Assembly: GCF_002531935.1 (NCBI RefSeq)
Contig: NZ_NWSV01000001.1
Coordinates: 62,001-126,000 of the forward strand
From: Rhizobium chutanense
GTDB lineage: Bacteria > Pseudomonadota > Alphaproteobacteria > Rhizobiales > Rhizobiaceae
Reading direction: 5' to 3'
Length of the DNA: 64,000 nt
In this document: one piece after another, positions 26,442 to 34,099 of the stretch
Position numbering within the stretch: the first letter of the stretch is position 1
Layout of the letters: each line of letters begins with the position of its first letter
The notes under the pieces: generated by a model
The model's database searches: none
What the model was told of the DNA's origin: nothing
Seen by the model: only the letters and a program-made list of their open reading frames with translations
Program-made: the position numbers and the translations under genes

Positions 26442-26708
26442 ATGGATTGGGACGCAACGTCTGCATACACGCCCGTCGGGCTGGCTCTGCGCGGCCAGCC
26501 AGCTCACAGGGTCGTCCGCACTCTCCGCGATGCGGCATATATGCTGCTCAAGGAATGGCCCTCCGACGACGGCGAAGAATATGTCACCGCGGTGAAGGCT
26601 TGCGTCGATGCAATCAGCGGTGAGATCACTCAGCAGCAATTTTGGGACGCGTTCCTTCGCGCGGCCGATGAGGCCGGTATCGCCGCCCTGACCGTCGTTC
26701 AGCGATGA
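26442..26708 (+). CDS. DUF982 domain protein
   Basis: This 88-residue protein has the DUF982 pattern common in rhizobia: VRTLRDAAYMLLKEWPSDDG at about residues 25-44, a helix with AVKACVDAISGEI, and FWDAFLRAADEAGI near the end. Function is unknown; rhizobial genomes carry many paralogues, often near mobile DNA or plasmid genes. No strong ribosome site is visible. It lies about 150 bp outside the right end of the element. Confidence 0.75.
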   Translation: MDWDATSAYTPVGLALRGQPAHRVVRTLRDAAYMLLKEWPSDDGEEYVTAVKACVDAISGEITQQQFWDAFLRAADEAGIAALTVVQR

Positions 26709-26798
26709 CAACGAGTACGACGTAGCCCGGGAAAGCTCGGCGGCCAATGGTTGGCCGCCTATCTGGAACAACTGCAAGGACCACGAGTTAATGGTTCA

Positions 26799-26907
26799 GT
26801 CGGGCGTAAGCGTAATGGAGCGCGGCGCTCTCCCCATCCCTCGGGTATCCGAGGTTGCTTCCAGCCTTCGAGCTGTGACGCGGGGTTCGAATCCCTGCCC
26901 CGACAAC
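26799..26907 (+). other. tRNA-like 3' end (possible pseudo-tRNA or attachment remnant)
   Basis: Bases 26880-26909 have a T-arm (CGGGG-TTCGAAT-CCCTG) followed by CCCCGAC and AACCA, as at a tRNA 3' end. GTCGGG at 26799-26804 can pair with CCCGAC 109 bases later. The interior contains hairpins (CCTCGG/CCGAGG, CAGC/GCTG) but no normal D or anticodon arm. The sequence after it (AACCAAATTCGATACAAT) resembles that after tRNA-Arg (CACCATTCGTTTCAAT). It may be a decayed tRNA or the distal attachment site of an integrated element. Confidence 0.35.
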
Positions 26908-26950
26908 CAAATTCGATACAATCGAACAAAGCCTTGGATTTCTGGTCGGG

Positions 26951-27916
26951 CTACCTCAGCCTGACCTCGACATGACACCCCTTCTCCGTGGGATACCTGA
27001 TCACCTCGCCATCGAACTGCGCCGCCATCAGCTTGACGAGTTTCGATCCGATCCCGTCGTCGAGGTCGGGCGGGCACCCTGCCCCGTTGTCCGCCACGGT
27101 GAGGAGGATGTCCGCTCCTTCCGAGGTCAGCGCGATCTCTACGCTCCCACCATCGTCGTTCGGAAAGGCGTACTTGAAGGCGTTCGTCACCAATTCGTTG
27201 ACAATCAGACCGATGGACGAGGCCTTGTTAGAGGGAATGAGTAGGTGCGGGCTCCTAACCCTGAGGGCGATTGGCCTCGCGCCGCGCAGCAGATCGGCCA
27301 GCCCTTGGGTCAGCTCTTCCAGATAGTTGGCGATGTCGACCGCCGCGCCGTCATCGTGGCTCTCCTGAAGATGGCGGTGCACGTGCGCGATAACGTTCAG
27401 CCGCGAAACTGCATCGTCGAGGGCGACCCGGGCCGGCCCCTGTTCGATGGCACGCGCCTGAAGGCGTAGAAGTGAGGCCACAGCGGCCAGATCGTTCTTG
27501 GTACGGTGGCCGAGTTCTTCCAACTGGACGGCCCTCGCCTTCTCAGACCGCGCCAGATTTGTGACGGCGCGCCTGAGGCTCTCGGTAACCGCTGTAATTC
27601 CGAAACCGATCACGACGAAGAGGAAGACCGGGAGCCATTGATCAGCCCCAACAGCCATGCTCCACTTGGGAACAATGAAAATCCACGTGGCGATCACGGC
27701 GCTCAAAACTGTGGCGAGATAACCGGAGCCTCGGTCGAAAAACAAAGCGGCAAGGAAGACGGCGGGCACGAACAGAAGCAACTGATAGTTCTGCAGAGAT
27801 TCGTCGAGTGCGGCTCGCAGAAGCGCCGCCGAAGCCACAATGCCAACGGTGACCGAGTATCGCACCAGCGTCGAAGTTTGCGTTCTGGATAACACCGCAA
27901 GGAGGAGATTTTCCAT
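26951..27916 (-). CDS. Membrane sensor histidine kinase (DUF4118, HisKA_2)
   Basis: This 321-residue protein has an N-terminal DUF4118-like membrane part with about four hydrophobic segments (residues 12-110). A HisKA_2 dimerisation domain follows with the phosphoacceptor in [17 protein letters not shown] at about residues 133-149. The HATPase domain has [12 protein letters not shown] (N box) and DNGAGCPPD (G1). HisKA_2 kinases often act in general stress response or light/redox sensing. No response regulator is adjacent. I chose the ATG at 27916 because the longer frame to 28033 adds 39 uncharacteristic residues. Confidence 0.88.
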   Translation of the reverse strand: MENLLLAVLSRTQTSTLVRYSVTVGIVASAALLRAALDESLQNYQLLLFVPAVFLAALFFDRGSGYLATVLSAVIATWIFIVPKWSMAVGADQWLPVFLFVVIGFGITAVTESLRRAVTNLARSEKARAVQLEELGHRTKNDLAAVASLLRLQARAIEQGPARVALDDAVSRLNVIAHVHRHLQESHDDGAAVDIANYLEELTQGLADLLRGARPIALRVRSPHLLIPSNKASSIGLIVNELVTNAFKYAFPNDDGGSVEIALTSEGADILLTVADNGAGCPPDLDDGIGSKLVKLMAAQFDGEVIRYPTEKGCHVEVRLR

Positions 27917-28096
27917 GGCCACATGGAAACTCTCTTCACGGGGCCAAGGTTCCGTATTGGGTGGAAGGCCTCGAAGGGACTCATGACATACCCATCCCAG
28001 CCTTCCCATGTTCTTCAGGGGCGGACGCCACACACTGGCCTCGTCTCGAATTTCGAGTGCGTTGGGGTTCGAGATGTTCTCAGTGCGGCGGATCGA

Positions 28097-28321
28097 TTAA
28101 TGGAGGGCTGCGGGCGCTGGCGCGATCAGGGGAAACCGTGCGATTAATATACTGGTGAGTTCCTCCTGGGTACGATGGCCGCGATTGAAAAGGTCGATTG
28201 CAGCGCTGCAAATTATTTCCGATGTCTTGTCGTCCGGTTTGGCCCTGTAGTGCCTAAACCAAGATTGAACGGACATCGAGAGTACGGCCCATTCGGTTTC
28301 TTGGACGCTCGTGATCAACAT
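28097..28321 (-). CDS. Small orphan protein
   Basis: This 74-residue frame contains VQSWFRHYRAKPDDKTSEII, then CSAAIDLFNRGHRTQEELTS with amphipathic helices. It begins at ATG 28321 with GGGGA about nine bases upstream; an internal ATG at 28276 is possible. I recognise no family, but the balanced composition and short helical design look like a real rhizobial small protein. It may be linked to the neighbouring histidine kinase or the small gene at 28417. Confidence 0.5.
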   Translation of the reverse strand: MLITSVQETEWAVLSMSVQSWFRHYRAKPDDKTSEIICSAAIDLFNRGHRTQEELTSILIARFPLIAPAPAALH

Positions 28322-28416
28322 TCCTCATTTCCCCACAAGTTGAAACGCGGCAGCTTTGCAGGGTTTCATAAGTGAGCCCCAGTTGTGCCGTGACGTTGAA
28401 GAATATTTCCTGCCAT

Positions 28417-28611
28417 TCAGTGCGAGATGATCGCACGATCGCTGGACGCGAGATGCTCTGTAATGGCGCGCCGGATTTCGGTGACCGTGTCGAAGAGCCT
28501 GTTGTCTAGGTCGATGACATTGAAGCGGACAGCGATGAATTTGAGGCGGTTTTCGACAGGGACCGCGATCCCGACCTCCTGACCATTGAATACGACAGCT
28601 TGCTTTTGCAT
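28417..28611 (-). CDS. Small orphan protein of a rhizobial type
   Basis: This 64-residue frame begins MQKQAVVFNGQEVGIAVPVE and continues LKFIAVRFNVIDLDNRLFDT, a compact beta-rich pattern followed by a helix (VTEIRRAITEHL). Similar short proteins recur near DUF982 and two-component genes in rhizobia as far as I recall. The function is unknown. Upstream codons to 28632 are open but the ATG at 28611 gives the cleaner start. Confidence 0.55.
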   Translation of the reverse strand: MQKQAVVFNGQEVGIAVPVENRLKFIAVRFNVIDLDNRLFDTVTEIRRAITEHLASSDRAIISH

Positions 28612-28632
28612 AACAAACCTCGGGCGCGCCAC

Positions 28633-29121
28633 ACGGGAGCACCATCTTAGAAAAGTGGAAGAAAGGGTTTACGACGCGTCAGATTCCCGTCGCAGGTCGG
28701 TATCGGATCGAGACGATATCACGCACTCGCTGCACCATTGCGAAGAAACGAAGTCGGACAAACAACGCATCATCCTCCCTCAAAGCGAGTAAAACGACCC
28801 CGCCGAGTATCGCCGGCAAGGGCCGGAGTTTCAAAACTCTTCTGTAAAAAACGTAGTCGAGAAATTTCGAGTAAGCAACTGATTTTTGTTATTATTTAGC
28901 GTTTTGAATCGTATGATAATTACCGCAGGTGCGAAGTAAAAAATGATGTACGTTCGTCCGCACGCATTGTCCGAGCGCGGTCGACGACCCGCCCGACAAA
29001 GCCCTGATGGTCTGGAGAAATCTTCATCACATGCATGCATGCATGCATGCATCGATGATGATCGCCTGGAGTTGTTCCAGGTCGTCAACGTCCATTGGAC
29101 GCCGAACGGCGTTGTTCCCTA
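28633..29121. other. A/T-rich non-coding gap with a GCAT microsatellite
   Basis: No convincing gene is present in these 489 bases. The middle (about 28850-28960) is A/T-rich, unlike the flanking core genome. A tetranucleotide tract lies at 29031-29052 and a small hairpin (CCTGG...CCAGG) near 29067-29082. This gap marks the return from the accessory region to core-like sequence at the DUF2937 gene. Confidence 0.6.
29031..29052. repeat. ATGC tetranucleotide repeat
   Basis: Five and a half copies of ATGC stand in a row, giving a self-complementary tract. It is not inside a supported gene. Such tracts can change length by slippage. Confidence 0.9.
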
Positions 29122-29646
29122 TCAAGCTCGCGGCACTTGACGATAGGCTCCTCGCTCCCTCACAACCCGCCGCACCCCAAATCCCAGCAACGCCGCCACG
29201 ACCCAGCCACCGATAAAACCGATCGCGCCCCAGACAAGACCCGCAAAGCTGACCGGCACGCCCGGCACAAAGTCTCGCCAGGTATTGGCAAACACGACAT
29301 CGTCCGGCTCCCGCAGCAGCACGAAGGGCTTGGCGACAGGGGCGGCGGTGCCGAGTTTCATTTGCTGCGACAGCAGCGTTTCATAACGCGTGATCGTGGT
29401 CTGCATCGAGACGCCGCGGTCGCGCAGGAAATCGTCGGAGGATTGGGCATAGGCGCTGAGCGCCTGCTGGCGATCGAGATGATGGTCGGCCGCCTGGGCG
29501 TTGAAATCTTCGACGATGACGCGCAATTCGTCGACCGCTCCCCCGATCCGCTGGCGGTATTGCTGGGCAAATTCCGGCGCCTGTGAAAAAACCGTGCCGC
29601 CGGCAAGCCCGGCGACGATGGCGATGATCCTTGCAATCGATCCCAT
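29122..29646 (-). CDS. DUF2937 membrane protein
   Basis: This 174-residue protein has an N-terminal hydrophobic segment (IARIIAIVAGLAGGTVFSQA), a soluble helical part with QYRQRIGGAVDELRVIVEDF, and a C-terminal membrane hairpin (GLVWGAIGFIGGWVVAALLG). This layout is typical of DUF2937. Function is unknown. The soluble part is predicted to lie in the periplasm between the two membrane regions. Confidence 0.85.
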   Translation of the reverse strand: MGSIARIIAIVAGLAGGTVFSQAPEFAQQYRQRIGGAVDELRVIVEDFNAQAADHHLDRQQALSAYAQSSDDFLRDRGVSMQTTITRYETLLSQQMKLGTAAPVAKPFVLLREPDDVVFANTWRDFVPGVPVSFAGLVWGAIGFIGGWVVAALLGFGVRRVVRERGAYRQVPRA

Positions 29647-29793
29647 GAACGGTGCCTCCGGCTCTCCCCAGCCCTAACGATCCGCGGCGGCAAAGGTTTC
29701 TTCCTCGACACAATCGGTAACTCTATGTGATTGAACCGACAGCGCTTCCGGCGAGTTGATCCCCCAGAACCAACTCAGAAAGAGAGGCTTATC

Positions 29794-30054
29794 ATGAAAC
29801 AGTTCATCCTCGCCTATACGCTCGCTGCGGCGTCGGTCTTTTCCGCAATGCCGTCAGAGGCGGCGAGCGTTACCATTACCACGGACAATGCGCGTCCCTA
29901 TTACGGCGATTCCGAGCGCCCCTATTACCGCCACCGTCCGTATCACCGCTACTATGGGATGTCGCATCGCGTCTCGCGTGATTGCTTCACCAAGACGGAA
30001 AAGATCCGTCGTCATGGCCATACGGTCGTCAAGGAAACCCGAATCTGCCGATAG
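29794..30054 (+). CDS. Small exported Tyr/His/Arg-rich protein
   Basis: This 86-residue protein has a signal peptide ending at SEAASV (about residue 24). The mature part is rich in Y, R and H (RPYYGDSERPYYRHRPYHRY) and ends with DCFTKTEKIRRHGHTVVKET and a second cysteine, so one disulfide is possible. A strong AGAAAGAGAGG ribosome site precedes the ATG. Such proteins are common and uncharacterised in Rhizobiales. A perfect terminator follows. Confidence 0.8.
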   Translation: MKQFILAYTLAAASVFSAMPSEAASVTITTDNARPYYGDSERPYYRHRPYHRYYGMSHRVSRDCFTKTEKIRRHGHTVVKETRICR

Positions 30055-30068
30055 GCAATCCATGCAGC

Positions 30069-30094
30069 AAACCCGGCTGATCAGCCGGGTTTTT
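30069..30094 (+). terminator. Intrinsic terminator
   Basis: The perfect inverted repeat AACCCGGCTGA-TCAGCCGGGTT is followed by TTTT, 15 bases after the stop of the small exported protein. Confidence 0.9.
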
Positions 30095-30159
30095 CATTTG
30101 ATCCGGTGATGCGGAACTTCGCCTCATCGTCCGCGTTATAAGCGAAGGGAGTGACCATC

Positions 30160-30312
30160 ATGCGTATCAAAATGACTCTTTTGGCTGCCGCCTATGTCGC
30201 CGTCAGCGCCATGCTGCTTGCCATCGCCTATCACCCGCAGGGCTCGGGCGCCATGCAGAAGACGGATCGCCTCGCCGGTTCGTCCTTCCTGGTCGAGCGC
30301 TTCGCCGGTTGA
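30160..30312 (+). CDS. Small membrane/exported peptide
   Basis: This 50-residue frame begins MRIKMTLLAAAYVAVSAMLL and ends SSFLVERFAG. It has one hydrophobic segment at about residues 5-22, either a signal peptide or a membrane anchor. GAAGGGAGTG stands just upstream of the ATG as a ribosome site. It is unrecognised. Confidence 0.6.
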   Translation: MRIKMTLLAAAYVAVSAMLLAIAYHPQGSGAMQKTDRLAGSSFLVERFAG

Positions 30313-30366
30313 TCCCGGGTGATCCACTGGGCGCCGTCTATCGGCGCCGGACTATTCCGATAATGA

Positions 30367-30657
30367 TCACGGCGAGCCCTCAGCCAAGGATCCGCCGAGC
30401 AGGATGCGATTGTGCACCGACTGCACGCCCTCGACGGCTTTTGCGACTGCGCTCGCCCTCTCGATCTCGCCGACCGTGCCGACCGTACCGCTCAGCACCA
30501 CCTGGTCATTCTCCATCGTCACCTCGACATCGGACGCATCAATGCCGCCGGCAATCGCCAGCGCATTGGCAACGGCTGCCTCGACCTGTGCGCGATTGGC
30601 GACTTCGACCTCCATTTCAGGCTCGAGCCCATGAAATGTCTGCTCTTTGAAAACCAT
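30367..30657 (-). CDS. BON-domain protein
   Basis: This protein of about 96 residues has one BON domain (about residues 20-85: VEAAVANALAIAGGIDASDV, then VVLSGTVGTVGEIERASAVA). BON domains bind phospholipids or act in envelope/osmotic stress proteins. No signal peptide is seen, so it is probably cytosolic. I chose the ATG at 30657 (MVFKEQTFHG) because GGAG lies nine bases upstream; the longer frame adds ten residues. Confidence 0.85.
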   Translation of the reverse strand: MVFKEQTFHGLEPEMEVEVANRAQVEAAVANALAIAGGIDASDVEVTMENDQVVLSGTVGTVGEIERASAVAKAVEGVQSVHNRILLGGSLAEGSP

Positions 30658-30731
30658 GATCCGTTGCTCCTTGAACCTCATCATCAAATCTCAGGAAGAA
30701 CGCTTGGCAGCGGAATTTGGTTTCAGCACCG

Positions 30732-31382
30732 CTACCACTGCAGACGATAGCGCAGATTGACGCTGCCGGCCTCGCTTGGTGAAAACGGATTGCTGACCGA
30801 GGCATCGAGGTTGAGGTTCGGCAGGATGGTCTGGCCGACAGCCACCGTCGTCGAGAAATCACCGGCGGCATTGCTGATACCGGTGCCGGCCGAAAGCGAG
30901 GTTCCCGTCCACGGATGGATCAGTTTCAGCGCCTGCGACGCCGTCACCGAGGCCTGCCTGGTATCGATCGCGTCAAACTGCACACTGATGGACCGGCTCG
31001 ATTGCATGTCGAGCGAATCGGACAGGATCCAGCTGCGCGAGCGGCTCAGCGTCAGCGCGCCGCTGCCGCGCAGCGTATCGACACTGACTTTCGCGCCCCG
31101 CTGCGACTGGCCCGCCGGCGTGACGCTCGTCTTCACGATCCGGCCCCAGAGCATGGCCTGGCCGGAATCGGGCAGCAAGGCACCGCCTTTGGTCGAGGCG
31201 AGCGCGATATCGGCGCCGGCGCTGGTTTCCCATTCCGCCGGCAGGCGAAAACCCATCGTCGCCTTGTAAGACCGGTCGGAGAGTTTTGCCGGCGACCAGA
31301 TCAGCAGATCATCGGCCCTTGCAACAGCAGCGAGCGACGGCAGGATGGCGAAAAGCATGCATGCGGTTTTGAATATCGTCAT
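30732..31382 (-). CDS. Exported protein of unknown function
   Basis: This 216-residue protein has a signal peptide cut at about residue 24 (AAVARADD). The rest has alternating strands ending SVNLRYRLQW, a C-terminal aromatic that recalls outer-membrane beta-barrel proteins. Repeated S/T-rich strands (LTLSRSRSWILSDSLDMQSS) support a small barrel or autotransporter-like fold. I recognise no named family. Confidence 0.7.
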   Translation of the reverse strand: MTIFKTACMLFAILPSLAAVARADDLLIWSPAKLSDRSYKATMGFRLPAEWETSAGADIALASTKGGALLPDSGQAMLWGRIVKTSVTPAGQSQRGAKVSVDTLRGSGALTLSRSRSWILSDSLDMQSSRSISVQFDAIDTRQASVTASQALKLIHPWTGTSLSAGTGISNAAGDFSTTVAVGQTILPNLNLDASVSNPFSPSEAGSVNLRYRLQW

Positions 31383-31749
31383 GACATAAGAACGTGTTTT
31401 GACCTGACACGGGCTGCAGCGGCGCTCCTAGCGAACGCGATGGAATCACGGCAAAGCCGCGATAGAGATTACGGCCAAGCCGCTCATCCCGGTTTCATCT
31501 TCGATTTCATGTTGGCCGGAAGGCCGGCGGCACCAAGTGCCTTTGTGGACGCCGCAGCGCCCCGAATTGCTCATGCCGGTGTGGCTGGCTGCGGGAATCC
31601 CGTTTCCTCGAGCAATGCTGTAAGGATCGCCTCCAGCCGCCCTGATGTAAACCCCTCGACGGCGGAAATCTGCTGCACCGCACACTTGCCGCCCCCTCCA
31701 AAGCCTAGTAGAGCCTGAGCCTACGAGAGAAATTTTCGCGAAATTCCAC
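31383..31749. other. Non-coding gap before dxr
   Basis: No supported gene lies in these 367 bases. A minus-strand frame across 31446-31826 overlaps dxr and has shadow-like composition. A near-palindrome AATTTTCGCGAAATT stands just before the dxr start. The dxr promoter presumably lies here. Confidence 0.5.
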
Positions 31750-32940
31750 ATGATGACCGGCAAAAGCGCGCCGCGGCGCCTCAGCATCTTCGGTTCGACG
31801 GGTTCGATCGGCCAGAATACACTCAATGTCGTCGATCACCTGGGCGGACGGGAGAAGTTCGAAATTTCCGTGCTGACGGGCAACGGCAATGTCGAATTGC
31901 TGGCCCGGCAGGCGAAATCATCCGGCGCGCGGCTGGCGGTGACGGCAAACGACCGGCATTACGAATCGCTGAAGAGCGAACTTTCCGGCAGCGGCATCGC
32001 GGTTGCCTCGGGAAAATCCGGCCTGATGGAAGCGGCCGACCGCGAGGCCGACTGGGTGATGGCGGCGATCGTCGGCACCGCGGGTCTGGCGCCGACGCTT
32101 GCGGCGGCACGCCGCGGCGCCGATATCGCCCTTGCCAATAAGGAATGCCTGGTCTCGGCCGGCGATCTCTTCATCAAGGCAATCCACCAGGGCGGCGGCA
32201 GGCTGCTTCCGGTCGACAGCGAGCACAATGCGATCTTCCAGGTGCTGGAGGAAAACCAGCGCCACGCCATCGAGCGCGTCGTCCTGACGGCATCGGGCGG
32301 CCCCTTCCGCACCGCCTCGCTCAAGGAGATGGCTGACGTGACGGTGGAAACCGCGCGCGCCCACCCCAACTGGTCGATGGGATTGAAGATCTCGATCGAC
32401 AGCGCCTCGATGTTCAACAAGGCGCTGGAGATGATCGAAGCCCGGCATCTGTTCGGCCTGACGCCCGAACAGATCGAGGTCATCATCCATCCGCAATCGA
32501 TCATCCATTCGATGGTCGGCTATACCGACGGCTCGGTGCTGGCCCAGCTCGGCGCGCCCGACATGCGCACGGCGATCGGTTATGCGCTGTCCTTTCCGCG
32601 CCGGCCGAACCTGCCGATCGAACGGCTGGATTTCGCCAGGCTCGCCCGGCTGGATTTCGAGGCGCCGGACGAGCTGCGCTTTCCGGCGCTCAGGCTGGCG
32701 CGCCTTGCGATGACGCGCGGCGGTGTTCAGGGCGCGGTGTTGAACGGCGCCAAGGAAGTGGCGCTCGAAGCCTTCATCGAAGGGCGGCTGCCCTTCCTCG
32801 CCATGGCCGAGATCACCGAGCGGGTCATGGACGATCTGGCCGGCCTGCCGCCGGCCACCACCATGGACGATGTCTTTGCCGCCGACAGGCAGGCGCGGCA
32901 AAGGGCGGCTGATCTGATGAAGCTGGCGATCGCCGGCTGA
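31750..32940 (+). CDS. dxr: 1-deoxy-D-xylulose 5-phosphate reductoisomerase
   Basis: This 396-residue NADPH enzyme makes 2-C-methyl-D-erythritol 4-phosphate in the MEP isoprenoid pathway. It shows NADPH-binding FGSTGSIGQNTL at about residues 15-26, ALANKECLVSAG, the metal/substrate motif PVDSEHNAIFQ, and the flap and C-terminal domain of normal length. Two ATGs (31750, 31753) are adjacent. It is transcribed alone; the next gene is convergent. Confidence 0.97.
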   Translation: MMTGKSAPRRLSIFGSTGSIGQNTLNVVDHLGGREKFEISVLTGNGNVELLARQAKSSGARLAVTANDRHYESLKSELSGSGIAVASGKSGLMEAADREADWVMAAIVGTAGLAPTLAAARRGADIALANKECLVSAGDLFIKAIHQGGGRLLPVDSEHNAIFQVLEENQRHAIERVVLTASGGPFRTASLKEMADVTVETARAHPNWSMGLKISIDSASMFNKALEMIEARHLFGLTPEQIEVIIHPQSIIHSMVGYTDGSVLAQLGAPDMRTAIGYALSFPRRPNLPIERLDFARLARLDFEAPDELRFPALRLARLAMTRGGVQGAVLNGAKEVALEAFIEGRLPFLAMAEITERVMDDLAGLPPATTMDDVFAADRQARQRAADLMKLAIAG

Positions 32941-32954
32941 AGGCTGTAGATTTT

Positions 32955-33005
32955 ACGCATGTCGTTGCCGCAAAGCCGCTGCACACTTTTGCGCGACATG
33001 CTCTA
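32955..33005. repeat. Short palindromic intergenic repeat (copy 2)
   Basis: ACGCATGTCG ... GCGCGACATGCTCT is related to the copy at 16517-16564 and shares CTTTTGCGCGACATGCTCT with it. It fills the dxr-ABC gene junction, and its right edge supplies the TAG stop codon of the ABC ATPase gene (33003-33005, minus strand). Confidence 0.7.
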
Positions 33006-34088
33006 GCGCAGCCGATTGCCACCCTCATCGAACAATCGGCAATCGGCCGGTTCGAACAGCAGGCCGACCTCTTCGCCGGCCGCAATGCCGACCGGCGAAC
33101 GGTGCTCGACGGTGAGCGACTGGCCATCGGCAAGCTGGCAATAGAGATATTGCGTTCCCCCGAGATATTCCGAAAAATCGACCCTGGCCGACAGGCTGCC
33201 CGACGACTCGGATGCCACCTTCAGATGTTCCGGCCGCAGACCGAGCGTGACTGCGGCGCCGACAGGCCTGTCTGCCGGCGGCAGGCCGCTGTCGATGCGC
33301 CGGCCGGCGACCTCCACCAGCCCTGCGTCACTCCAGCGGGCATTCAGAAGGTTCATCCTCGGCGAACCGATGAAACCCGCCACGAAAGTATTGGCGGGGT
33401 CCTCGTAGATCTGCCGCGGCGTTCCGGCCTGTTCGACCCGGCCGTCGCGCAGCACGACGATCTTGTCGGCGAGCGTCATCGCCTCCGTCTGGTCGTGGGT
33501 GACATAGATCATCGTATTGCCGAGCTCGCGGTGCAGGCGGGCGATCTCGATGCGCATCGACACGCGCAGTTCGGCATCGAGATTGGACAGCGGTTCGTCG
33601 AACAGGAAAACGTCGGGCTTGCGCACGATCGCCCGGCCGATCGCCACTCGCTGACGTTGGCCGCCGGAAAGCTGGCCCGGCCGCCGGTCGAGAAGATGGT
33701 CGATCTTCAGGATGGCGGAGGCGGCCTTCACCCGCGTCTCGATCTCGGCGGCATGGGTGCGCGCCATCTTCAGCCCGAAGGCCAGGTTGTCGCGCACGCT
33801 CATATGCGGATAGAGCGCATAGGACTGAAAGACCATGGCGATGCCGCGCTCGGACGGATCGAGATCGGTGACCATTCGTCCCTTGATCTCGACCTCGCCG
33901 TCGGTGACGTCTTCCAGGCCGGCGATCATCCGAAGAAGCGTCGATTTTCCGCAGCCGGACGGGCCGACGAAGACGACGAATTCACCTTCCTCGATCGTCA
34001 GGTCGATGCCGTGGACCACCTGCAGATTGCCATAGCTTTTTCGCACGTCCTGGAGCACGACGCTCTTGTTAGCCATACCGTTCGTCAT
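33003..34088 (-). CDS. Sugar ABC transporter ATP-binding protein (UgpC/MsmK type)
   Basis: This 361-residue ATPase has Walker A GPSGCGKSTLLR at about residues 40-51, signature LSGGQRQRVAIGRA, Walker B VFLFDEPLSNLDAEL and a C-terminal TOBE_2 domain. It energises the two permeases encoded upstream. It is the last gene of the arabinoside operon, immediately after the GH127 gene. The likely start is ATG 34088; ATG 34076 (MANKSVVLQDVRKSY) is an option. Confidence 0.92.
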   Translation of the reverse strand: MTNGMANKSVVLQDVRKSYGNLQVVHGIDLTIEEGEFVVFVGPSGCGKSTLLRMIAGLEDVTDGEVEIKGRMVTDLDPSERGIAMVFQSYALYPHMSVRDNLAFGLKMARTHAAEIETRVKAASAILKIDHLLDRRPGQLSGGQRQRVAIGRAIVRKPDVFLFDEPLSNLDAELRVSMRIEIARLHRELGNTMIYVTHDQTEAMTLADKIVVLRDGRVEQAGTPRQIYEDPANTFVAGFIGSPRMNLLNARWSDAGLVEVAGRRIDSGLPPADRPVGAAVTLGLRPEHLKVASESSGSLSARVDFSEYLGGTQYLYCQLADGQSLTVEHRSPVGIAAGEEVGLLFEPADCRLFDEGGNRLR

Positions 34089-34099
34089 CCCCAAACGAC

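Noticed and set aside
31446..31826. 126-residue minus-strand frame before dxr
   Set aside because: It overlaps the dxr start on the other strand, has shadow-like composition and no ribosome site.
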